Both the position numbers and the translations under genes were made by a program. Positions 55,431 through 64,000 of a DNA stretch of 64,000 nucleotides are shown piece after piece (within the stretch, counting starts at the first letter, position 1; every line of letters begins with the position of its first letter). This DNA is from Ancylostoma caninum (Eukaryota > Nematoda > Chromadorea > Rhabditida > Ancylostomatidae). Below the pieces are notes generated by a model. That model ran no database searches. It worked only from the letters and a program-made list of their open reading frames with translations, and was not told the origin of the DNA. The DNA is taken from the NCBI GenBank assembly GCA_037903475.1, contig JBAJFG010000071.1:246001-310000 (forward strand). Direction: 5' to 3'.

Positions 55431-56064
55431 CTGCAGTACTGTGTTGCACCATATGTGGACGGACGGGCCTTTATGAAGTTTCTGATCGTCTAGTAGATCG
55501 TGAGAAGGCTTAGAAGACGCACCACAAAGACAGCACTCTTTGGAGTAGAAATGAACAAGTTACTAGAGGAAACGGTCACAATAACGGACAATGTTGAGCT
55601 AGCCGAGTGGATTTTCCACGAGACATGGAAGGGGAAGAGGATTTCTTCGCAGTAGGAGACGAGGGTATGGAGTTCGCCACGCAAAGTTGATTACGATAGC
55701 AAATTCCACCCTTATTTGTCATGATTTTTCTGTAGTTTCTTCCATGTTCTTCAGTTTTATGTTCATTTTCGTATGTTATATTTTATTCCATGCTCGCTTT
55801 TGCATTTTTTGACATGACTTCTAGGTACAGGTTTTGAGAATTACTTGTGTTGAAAATATTGGTTTTCTCCTTAGTGCATACTGGAGGATTGTTTCCACAA
55901 TTCTATCGCATTGCTACCATGTATTTGAACTTACAAATACTAATGTCATTGAAATTCATTGTTCTCATTTTTGCTGTTGTTCACTTAATAACCGCAACGA
56001 CAGGGACGTCGCTCCAGAGGAAGGCGGGTTGTTAAGGAGATCTAGGATTTCGGATATAATGATG
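55431..56064. other. No recognised gene
   Basis: A/T-rich. Overlapping frames at 55834-56133 run into the dispersed repeat. Confidence 0.4.
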
Positions 56065-56345
56065 AGTGGAGTGGACCCGCCCATTTGCCCCCGCGCTTCA
56101 AACGTGGCATCGGCAGAATCTATCGCTATATAAGATCCATCAGAACATTGTTAGGTTGTTCGTATTCTCTACTCACTCTATTGTTTCCGCTAGATTGTGT
56201 CATTTGTAAATGTCAATGAAACCCTTCTGAAACCCCGTGTGGTGGTGTAGAAAGAGTGTTGGGTCGCATAGAGGAGATACCCGTGCACTAGCGAACCTTC
56301 ACCTTTTTTCTTATCGATCGGCTGTACTGGAGCCATAGCTCCAAT
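56065..56345. repeat. Dispersed repeat, copy 2
   Basis: See copy 1 at 53920-54070; the shared blocks are in the same orientation. An extra segment of about 90 bp lies between the TATA-like box and the GGAGATACCC block compared with copy 1. Confidence 0.5.
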
Positions 56346-57330
56346 GCATACACCAACTCAATATCGTATAACATTATCGTTGCACATACGTGATTGTTTT
56401 TTTTTAAATATTTACGTTCCTTTCTACCACTTCACTACCTGTTTTACCATAACTTTATATTCGATGAGTTTCTTTATTGGTTCTGTTCCAAACAGCTGAT
56501 CGACACAGCAAATGCGCTGCAGCCGCGTAGCCTCTCTAGTTCCCACAGGCCTCACCCGTTCTATCGTTCCGGATGGACTATCATCGACGTCGAATAAAAC
56601 GAAATTGAAAGCATTGTGAAGGATAAAACATCAATAGAAATCACAGAAGGCGAATTTGAGGCGCTGCATGCATGACGGCGGGGAGTTGCACAGGTGGCAT
56701 CGATCGATCTCCGTGCAACTCCGTGCATGAACTATGGATGCGCCAGCTGCATGATTTCTCTAGGATAAAACATATTAAGAAGGGAATTTTCAGCAGTTTC
56801 GAGTCGTAAGGCACACTCTATTGTAATCAACACTGCCCTAGATTCTTCTGATACCCAATACTCCAAACTGATTCTGAGCTTGGACACTTGATGACCTTTA
56901 AGGAATACAGTGAAAGGATGCACCATGACTTAGGAGCAGAGTGAAGAGGACAGAATGAGAACTAATTGAATAGCGCTAGATTAACTATTGACATAGTACG
57001 ACGTAGTACTCTTTCTTCGTTTCATTCCACTTTCTTTCATATTTACATATGATTCAAATCCACTGATGTAGTGAACGGAACATAATAAAGGCTAGCATCT
57101 TCAGTTACTGCGTAGTGGTACCTCTCGAACCGTCTACTGTGCTGTTTCCATGGCGGCCACTATGTTCTCTATCATACCATTGTCGCTATACATTCACCAC
57201 ACAATACCAGTGAGTTAATTAGAGCGTTGTCACTACTCTAACGAAAACGTGTGAGACTTATGTAGAGGAATAGTGGAATGGTGTTAATAGACAACTGGAT
57301 GAGTAAAAAAAATGGAAGAAAAATTACCTT
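56346..57330. other. No recognised gene
   Basis: A/T-rich flank of the second gypsy-type element. Near 56660-56730 a short inverted repeat (GGAGTTGCAC / GTGCAACTCC) is visible. Confidence 0.4.
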
Positions 57331-57630
57331 TGTGGTGTTTTTGGGGCTCTTCGCGGACGTCTAGGGGTGTTAAGGTCCTTTTCTTCTTCAAGCTTTATTG
57401 TGCTCCTAGAATCCGCCGCTCGCTGCCCTCGCGTCGTCCCTCCGATTGCGAAAGATCGAACTGACTGTGAATGGCGCTGGCGGCCCTTTTACAGCGAGTG
57501 GGCGGGGCTTTAGAGACGGTCCTGAGGCGGAGCGAGCTGGCGGATAGCACATATAAAGGCAGCACAGCAGAGATCTAATCAATAGGCAGACAAAGAGATA
57601 ATAATCACAAAAATGATGCCACGCATCACA
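57331..57630 (-). repeat. 3' LTR of the second gypsy-type element
   Basis: 300 bp; on the minus strand it begins TGTGATGCGTGGCATC and ends ACACCACA. Contains a TATA-like CACATATAAA (plus-strand view, about 57548). Matches 62598-62897. Confidence 0.9.
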
Positions 57631-58279
57631 TGGCTCTCCGGGGAGAAGTGTCGTCCCGACTCTTTTTCTTCTTTCCTGGGCTTGACTTCTGGGCGGCGAC
57701 TGCTTGCGGTCGAAGCGTCTTCCATCGCGTCCTTGCCACCGTCGTCATCGCGTCAAAGGTTGAGTCGGTCGTCGATTCGGGATGGTGTGGAGTCCTGTCA
57801 GCAGTCCCTCTTGGCTGGAGTCTTGTACGGGCGTCTGCTCGGTGAGGTCTTCTCGTGGCGTCTTTGCTCGGGCCCAGGCGGGCTGTCGAGGGCGTGTCGT
57901 TGTTCATCTGGACGATGCGTTGCCGACTTCCTTCGACTCGGCTGCTCTCATGATTAACCGTCTTGCCTGGGTGTCCCTTCTTCTTCCGGTTGGTGGAATC
58001 GTAGTCACACCTTGGGAGGAGAACCCGACACCCTGTGAGCGGTTCCCTTTTCACTTGTGGGTCCGTACTCGAAATTTTGGCGGAGTGAGTGTGCAACTGC
58101 TTCATCACGTCGCCATTGTACTGACTGCGATCTTCGGATGGGCTTCTGAAGAACGCTAATACTCCGCCCCCTTTGTGAAAGTCAAGACTTGTCAGATGCT
58201 GAGGCAAAGATCTGCTCTTTACCTTCTGACCTGACCGTGCCGGAGGGTGTTTGAGGCTTGGGCTTGCTACTTCATCCAT
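57631..58279 (-). pseudogene. Basic C-terminal pol tail of the second gypsy-type element
   Basis: A 217-codon frame ending in the LTR, very rich in Arg, Lys, Ser and Pro (CDYDSTNRKKKGHPG, KSSPGKKKK). No catalytic motif. Its position before the 3' LTR suggests the tail behind integrase, left after a deletion that removed RT through integrase. Could alternatively be an accessory frame. Confidence 0.45.
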
Positions 58280-58315
58280 CTATCCTGAGATGTCGCGCGC
58301 ACAGCGTAATTGGAG

Positions 58316-59681
58316 CTATTCTTCTGCGGCTAACAGCGTGCTGGAGCAAAGGATCCTATCACTTTGCATACGCTCTATCCGTCGCGCTTTTCTAGGACTA
58401 CCTCCTTTTCCACGACTCTTCCTGTGACGAATACGTCCATCTCCCTTATCCACCTCCGCCGCTTTCAAAAGCTTGGCTCCCACCAAGCTTTCAGTGGTGA
58501 TAAGTCTGCTCGAGCAGTTCCCTTTATCCAAAATCATTTCAGGGAATCTTCCGCATGTCGAGCATATTGTTCCCGCTGCTGGAACACTAATGCGACTCGT
58601 CGGTAGCACCTTCGCTGTTTCAAGAACCTCTTCTGTCTGCTGCTTCTGTTTCTTCCGTCCTCGTGACGATTTCACAACGACAAGTGACCTTTCGTGCTTT
58701 CCGAACCCTTCCCCTACTCTGATAAGCTTGGCTCCTGCCGAGCTTCTGTTGTTAGGAGCTTCTGCGGAGTGTGTTTTCTTCTCCTTGTCTCTCATAGAAA
58801 CATCTGACTGTTGTTTCCGTCGTCTACGCCTATTCAAAGGCTTCGCTATAGCAGATGTCTTTCCGGCGTTTTCGCTCACCGCCTTCCTATCGGCCGTCAT
58901 CAACACTCCTAGGGTGGATGTCGGACTGATTCCGAGCTTGGCTAGTGCATTAGTTCCCAGAACTAACATGCCATCTCCTCCAGCCATCACGAAAAGAGCT
59001 ATCCTTCTCTTCACCGTTTCCCAGCTGAAGGGTTAGACTAACTGCTCCCTTGAAAGACATCCTGTTACCTGAGGCATCGTAGACTGGTGCTCTCTGGTTG
59101 ATTGGAATCTCCTCCACGTCTGCATCCACATCAAAGCCGTTTGCAAGACTTGCTTTGAACATCTCGAGAGGGATAATGCTGATCTGGGACCCGGTGTCCA
59201 ATAGGGCCTGCCTAGTGAGTCCCAGCAAGCGTAAATTGGTCACTGTTTGACGTCCAACCAGTTCATCACAGCCTTTCGTAGCACCAAGGGAACCACAGAT
59301 CCATTTGCTCAGTGAAGCCGTGAACATCCTCGCTGTTCCTGCGCTCCTCTGACTCTGTTTTTCCTGCTCCGTGGGCTTTTCGGCCACTTTTCCCTTCTTG
59401 CACTCTCTCCTGAGATGCCACAACTTGTTACAGTTGTAGCACTTCATTTGCTTCTTGGCCGGAGTCGTCATTAGACTACTGCAAGTACCTGCTAAACTTT
59501 TCGTCTCCTGCAGGGGTTGGCTATCCTCTTCACGTCGGCCGACGACATGAGTTTCCGTTCCTTCCAGGTGAGGATAACGTTGCATTCTCGCATCAAATGC
59601 TTCTTGCATTGTTGCAGCGATTTCCTTGCTGCGTTCGCAGCGTTGCTCCATCGCCTTCACCATTTCATAGACGGAATCCTT
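58316..59681 (-). pseudogene. Zinc knuckle, retropepsin and linker of the second gypsy-type element
   Basis: CCHC knuckle CYNCNKLWHLRREC (CX2CX4HX4C, about 59445), protease motif LLDTGSQISIIP (about 59200) and, after a frameshift near 59010, MLVLGTNALAKLGI, the C-terminal flap-to-helix part of retropepsins. A Lys/Arg-rich linker follows to 58316 with no RT start. This part processes and packages element RNA in intact relatives. Confidence 0.8.
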
Positions 59682-59873
59682 ACAAGGGAAGTGCAAGAGG
59701 CTAACCCCGGGGATCGAAACGAAACACCCATTTTTGGTAACATTGTCTAAGGCTATGTTAATGTATGTACATCATTTTTGCCCAATGGTCCTGATGCGCG
59801 CAGGAGAGCGCGCCAAAGACTTTTCGGCGTCATTCATCTCCCACACGCCCTAGATCTTTGAAAAGGTCTTCTG

Positions 59874-60089
59874 GACTGAAACTTTGCATACGGGGGTTAT
59901 TTGAGTGCTGAATACGAATATCATATCCATTTTGTACCGTAACGCTATTTTTGTAGGGTTACGGCAAGTGCACCACCCCATACTACCGTGCACCTACCGT
60001 AACCCTACAAAAATAGCCTTACGGTACAAAATGGATATGATATTCGTATTCAGCACCTCAAATAACCCCCATATGCAAAGTTTCAGTCA
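59874..60089. repeat. Near-perfect palindrome with arms of about 100 bp
   Basis: 59905-59973 and 59988-60056 are inverted copies with three mismatches in 69 bp, and pairing extends outward through GGGGGTTATTTGA. The loop is about 14 bp. The same unit, not inverted, occurs twice at 63530-63740. Confidence 0.9.
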
Positions 60090-60451
60090 AAAAATTTTTT
60101 TTGAAGAGTTTGGGTTCATGATGGTTGAATAATACCAATTTTCTAGTGCACTGTCAATGGAGTCCTGGCTTGGATTCATGGAACTTTGGCCACGCAATCC
60201 AGCAGTGGTTGGCGTGATTAGCTGTCCCATGGATCATCGAACGTTTGCAGACGCATTTTTGAATAACCTGGTTCCGCCTGGTTACGCGACCATGAGTCCT
60301 TGCTCCAATCATGGCAGCCGCGATGAGGTGGCCGAGTGAGTAACGAATCGGACGAAGTTCCTGCAGTAATTCTTGTAATGGCGCACATATCTGATGTGTT
60401 TTAGTCATTAGAAATACTCTAAACAAGTTTAAAAGCCTCAAATTCAAAAAT

Positions 60452-60545
60452 GCAAAATGGACTCCGCGGACGGGATCCAAACCCTCGACCCTCTGGCTGA
60501 CAATCCGACACGCTACCCACTCGGCCACTCCGCCACGGCTGGCTG
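60452..60545 (-). tRNA. tRNA-like (degenerate) segment inside the TIR element
   Basis: The minus strand shows an A-box-like TGGCCGAGTGG and a B-box-like GGTTTGGATCC about 45 bases apart, plus acceptor-like CCGTGG/CCGCGG ends. A possible anticodon loop TTGTCAG would give GTC (Asp), but the anticodon stem has mismatches. A partial second A-box-like copy (GGTGGCCGAGTGAG) is inverted near 60325. Most likely a tRNA-derived SINE head or pseudogene, not a working tRNA. Confidence 0.35.
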
Positions 60546-60855
60546 CCTGGCAATTGCTCATGATTGCATACCCAGCGAAGCAGGGTCGTTCACAATTGTG
60601 TCTCCAAACACTCTACAGTCCATGAGACAGCTAATTACAGTAATCTCAGTAAGTTTCAGCCGTCAACGTTGCATAAATCGCCTGTAAAATGGACCCCTAT
60701 GACAGCGAAGAAGAAAAATCTTGGACGCGCTCTCCTGGGCGCATCCTGACCATTGGGCAAAAATAATATGTATGCATTATAATCACCTTAGATAAGGCTT
60801 CTGAAAATTGGTGGCTCGCTGGGATCCCCAGGGTTAGCCTCTTGCACTTCCCTTG

Positions 60856-62267
60856 TTAGGTGCCAACTCCATCGTGGTGAACAGTTGTAGGTACTGCGGC
60901 CAGTCCGTGAGCTGAGATACTAGTTCTCCGGCTCTTGTCCGTGACAGCTCTTCTTCCGAGGCATCTGGATAAGCTCTCCGGGACAGGTTCTCGAGCTGGA
61001 GGCAATATCTGGTCACATCTGTTGTCATCTTGAGGTGTTTGGGTTCCATGTAGGTCTTCATTTGATTCGCCGGGTCGTTCGCCTTGAACTTGTTCTGCAG
61101 TGCTTCCACGATACCCTGGAAGCCGCTTTCTCTAGTCGTTTTTGACAGGGCCTCTGCCACTGCTTTTGGGTACCCGTCCAGTTTAGAGAAGAGAAGATGA
61201 ACAAGCATCTCGTTGCGCAACCCAAGGCTACCGTACTTCATGTTAAACCTCATGATGAACTCACTGAAACCTTTTCCCTGTGGGTCTCTAAACAACTCCA
61301 CCTCTGGTAAGGTCATTGCTGCAAACATTTGCCTCATATTTAAGTGGTTATCAAAGTCGTCAAACCCACCTTGCGACTGGCTCTGGCTCGATGGAGATGG
61401 GCTCGACACCACTTTCCGCGGCAGCTGCGAGTTGTTCCTTCCTTGCTGAAACTCGTAGAGATTACATGATTGTTCTGACCTTACGGGTGAAAGCGGGCGT
61501 AACCTCCCGTACTCGCCTTGCGCCGCAGCGATTGGGTCAAATTCTAGGTGGTACTCGACGTTTTGGAACTCATCCACATTCAGTTGCGCATAGGTATTGG
61601 CGTCATCTCTCGATTTTGACTTGGACGGACCAGGCAGATCCTGTGACGATGCCTGAATTAAGCGAGAAATTTGCTGTGGTGCATGTGTTGACATTGTTTT
61701 TACTCTGTTCACAACCATTGTGGAATCGACTTGTAAAAACTGCGCTAGTTCCTGCATGCGTTTCTCGCTATTTACTGTTTGCGCCAAAACCATGTCAACT
61801 GTAGCAGGCAGTTTTTGTGCTACGAGGATGGTAGTCGCGTTTAATTGCCCTTCTACATGTCGCAGCTTCTGAAGTTCTTCGTCGATTTTCTCACATTCGC
61901 TGTCAATGCAGGCGCGTGCCAGTTTTGCAAGCTCTTCGCCTGTCTTTGACTGCGCGTGTGTGCCTCCCTCTACTTGGTTTTCCAGCAGGGACGGTGTGTT
62001 TCGCAGCGTTTCTGCACAATCATGAATGTTTCTTGATGACAGAATTACCTGAGCTACGTTCTGCTTCACAGCATTCTGAACGACGCTCACGAGATGGTCA
62101 AGCGTCGCCTTCATCGACGCCAGTTGTTCCGACTGTGTGGGTTCGTCCAGCAATAAACGCTCCAATTCTGCGGGAATAGCGTTTCCAGATTGCTCTGACA
62201 TACTCGTAGAGTTTTCTGCAAGAATTTTGTATTTTCGTGCTGTCAGTTGTAGTTTTTCCACGAGCAA
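60856..62267 (-). pseudogene. gag of the second gypsy-type element
   Basis: From about 62267 the frame is open for some 470 codons. The N-terminal half is helical and partly coiled coil; a Ser/Gln-rich linker follows (SSPSPSSQSQSQGG). The capsid-like part has FSEFIMRFNMKYGSLGLRNEMLVHLLFSKLDGYPK (read in two blocks) and RRAYPDASEEELSRTRAGELV, typical of Ty3/gypsy capsids. The first sure ATG in the conserved context is near 62200 (MSEQSGNAI). The frame is cut by the TIR element at 60855. Confidence 0.8.
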
Positions 62268-62597
62268 CGAACGTTAGACGGACACTATTCAGATCTAACG
62301 CAGAACGATGGTGATTTGCACAGAGTATATTTCCTTCTATAGACGAGAAGGATCAGTGTTCAGCACTCCCGTTCAACTTCTCCGCCACTGGAGCGAAGAA
62401 GGATCTGTGTGCAGCGCACTTCTCAACTCCTTCGTCTCCTTGGCAGAGAAGGACTGGTGCACCGAACACCAATTACCTTCCTCGGCTCTGAGGAAATATA
62501 CGCTGCCTCAACAGCGGGCAGGATTCACGCCTAAACCGCTCTGAACGGTCTCTAGGCGGCTTCTTCTGGAACCCAAATTGCTTTGGGTCGGCCCCTA
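62268..62597 (-). promoter_or_regulatory. Leader and primer-binding site of the second gypsy-type element
   Basis: TAGGGGCCGACCC follows the 5' LTR on the minus strand. The leader of about 330 bp has tandem-like segments (GAGAAGGA repeated near 62345, 62395 and 62445). Confidence 0.55.
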
Positions 62598-62897
62598 TGT
62601 GGTGTTTTTGGGGCTCTTCGCGGACGTCTAGGGGTGTTAAGGTCCTTTTCTTCTTCAAGCTTTATTGGGCTCCTCGAATCCGCCGCTCACTGCCCTCGCA
62701 TCGTCCCTCCGATTGCGAAAGATCGAACTGACTGTGAATGGCGCTGGCGGCCCTTTTATAGCGAGTGGGCGGGGCTTTAGTGACGGTCCTGAGGCGGAGC
62801 GAGCTGGCGGATGGCACATATAAAAGCAGCACAGTAGAGATCTAATCAATAGGCAGACAAAGAGATCATAATCACAAAAATGATGCCACGCATCACA
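62598..62897 (-). repeat. 5' LTR of the second gypsy-type element
   Basis: 300 bp, matching 57331-57630 with about ten differences by eye. Followed by CCTT duplicated at the other end. Confidence 0.9.
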
Positions 62898-62901
62898 CCT
62901 T

Positions 62902-63410
62902 ACATTTACTTCACAATCTTCACAGTCTTTTTCTTTGCTTGTTCCAGCTATACCACAATGAGAGCGGAGCGAGTTATTGCAAACTTGGAAAGCAGTTGTT
63001 TCAAATTGTGGTAATGATGGGCAGATACGAGATCTCATGCTAAGCTTAATATATCTAGATCCGTTCTAGCTCGGTAATTTATTATATGGCGCTTACATCG
63101 TGATAAGCTTTGTGCACGAAGGGGCACTCCTTCGATTGGATTTCACATGTCACGACGCTGAAGATACTGTATTCAATTCTCTGGACAAAGTTATATTCAA
63201 GGAAAGTATAAGGTCTGCAGTTCTTTCCTATTTATTCTATTAAATTCTTCTTCTTTGAATGTATTAACTTAATCTGCAGTTCAGTGTAAATAAGCATTCA
63301 TACACATTTTACGTTGCGTACGTCTGTCAATGCAAATCGCGTAAATGCTGGATTACTTAATGAACCTTAGAAATTTTTGAGAGTGTCCGAAGATAACATT
63401 GGTGTGAACC
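62902..63410. other. No recognised gene
   Basis: A/T-rich flank of the second gypsy-type element. No conserved frame. Confidence 0.4.
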
Positions 63411-64000
63411 AGTGGCGGACCCAGGAAGTGGGCGGAAGGAGGTGGGGAAGGGGCGGGGGAGGCGTGGGGGAAAATGGTCTTCAAAAAATCTTCAACAAAG
63501 TTTTTTGGCTGAGCATAGGCGGGGGGGGGGGGTTATTTGGGGTGCTGAGCATGAATATCGTATCCATTTTGCAGCGTAACCCCATTTTCGTGGGGTTAAG
63601 GTAGCTATACTGTAGATACTGTATGTCACAGAATCTTCTGAAAATTTGCATAGGGGGGCTATTTGAGGTGCTGAACACGAAGCCCGTATCCATTTTGTAC
63701 CGCAATCATATTTTTGTGGGGTTACGGTAGAGCTACGGCAGGAAAATGAGAGAAAATGCCGATTTTGGGCAGAAGACGGAAGTGGAATGCAAAATAATGT
63801 TGATAATCGTGATAAGCGTCTAAAACAACCCCCTCACACAAACTTTGAGAAGATTCTGCGAGGTACCGTTTTTACAGTATACCTACCTTCCTTATCAGTT
63901 TCCGATGAGAGCTTCTGTGTTAGTATTTTATTCGAGTAGGCTTCCCGCGCTTAGCGCCTTCGTCAGACCCTAATACATAAAATATGCAGTGCAACACATG
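63411..64000. mobile_element. Left end of a hAT-like non-autonomous element and palindrome-unit repeats
   Basis: CAGTGGCGGACCCAGG resembles the TIR of the hAT MITE at 15711. G-rich shoulders follow, then two direct copies (about 63530-63600 and 63655-63740) of the unit seen in the palindrome at 59.9-60.1 kb (GGTGCTGARCAYGAA, GTATCCATTTTG). No matching right TIR was found inside the window. Confidence 0.5.
63941..63966 (-). other. Second Penelope-type 3' motif (degenerate hammerhead-like)
   Basis: The minus strand reads CUGACGA, then GGCGC UAAG CGCGG, then GAAG: the same layout as 50944-50979 but with GAAA altered. It suggests that another Penelope-like element lies beyond the right edge of the window, its 3' side pointing left. 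Confidence 0.35.

Larger units (their letters stand above)
59682..60855. mobile_element. 1.17-kb TIR element with TTA duplications (Harbinger-like), inserted in gag
   Basis: Ends CAAGGGAAGTGCAAGAGGCT and its inverse match for 33 bp with one mismatch, and similarity continues inward for about 120 bp. TTA flanks it on both sides (59679-59681 and 60856-60858), the duplication typical of PIF/Harbinger elements. No transposase. It contains a large palindrome (59874-60089) and tRNA-like sequence. The gag stop at 60834 lies in its terminal repeat. Confidence 0.85.
57331..62897 (-). mobile_element. Second Ty3/gypsy-type element, deleted for RT, RNase H and most of integrase
   Basis: Two 300-bp LTRs flank gag, zinc knuckle and protease on the minus strand, and CCTT (57327-57330 and 62898-62901) is the 4-bp target duplication. 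Between protease (about 58300) and the 3' LTR there is no RT, only a basic tail. The element therefore depended on others. The LTRs differ at about ten positions by eye (around 3 percent). A 1.17-kb TIR element interrupts gag. Confidence 0.85.

Noticed and set aside
58364..59036. Plus-strand frames opposite the gypsy-type protease
   Set aside because: Antisense shadows; the minus strand has the DTG and CCHC motifs.

Overview
The window is intron-rich, repeat-dense animal DNA that fits a nematode. The one recognisable host gene, a guf-1/LepA homologue, has nematode-style splice sites. The rest is mostly nematode-type mobile DNA: BEL/Pao elements with a phlebovirus-G2-like envelope gene, Ty3/gypsy, Helitron-like, mariner, Penelope-like and MITE elements. 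Nothing looks bacterial. A strongylid-type (clade V) nematode is my inference, not a measurement.

Layout. 0.4-4.2 kb (minus): ten exons of guf-1, all with matching splice phases, but with two frameshifting lesions and no exons for the GTPase core. 4.7-34.6 kb: a nest of transposons. A Ty3/gypsy element (5378-34629) contains a Helitron-like minisatellite element ending at 32677. That element contains BEL element A (10358-32330, plus strand). BEL A is split in gag by BEL element B (11477-21106, minus strand), and B carries a 270-bp hAT-type MITE in its integrase. The 3' LTR of A is separately split by a second Helitron-like element (29312-31644) sitting in an AAT microsatellite that has expanded to about 180 units. 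Target-site duplications can be read at most levels, so the order of insertion follows from the sequence.

34.6-57 kb: a graveyard of small DNA elements. It holds two mariner copies, TIR and fold-back MITEs (including two 247-bp copies of one family), a Helitron-like element with both ends, an unusual field of palindromic GC-rich motifs at 40.5-42.3 kb, and a Penelope-like element (minus, about 50.9-53.2 kb) with a GIY-YIG domain and a hammerhead-like motif at its 3' side. Two exon-like ORFs (45.8 and 47.1 kb) may belong to an unrecognised small membrane protein gene. 57.3-62.9 kb: a second gypsy-type element (minus) with 300-bp LTRs that lacks RT, RNase H and most of integrase; its gag is broken by a 1.17-kb TIR element with TTA duplications. 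63.4-64 kb: start of another repeat.

No mobile element here looks autonomous. The points most worth following are an extra zinc-knuckle ORF downstream of env in BEL A, the Helitron-minisatellite association seen in several copies, the duplicated flank-plus-LTR structure at the right end of the gypsy element (real duplication or haplotype misjoin), and the damaged guf-1.
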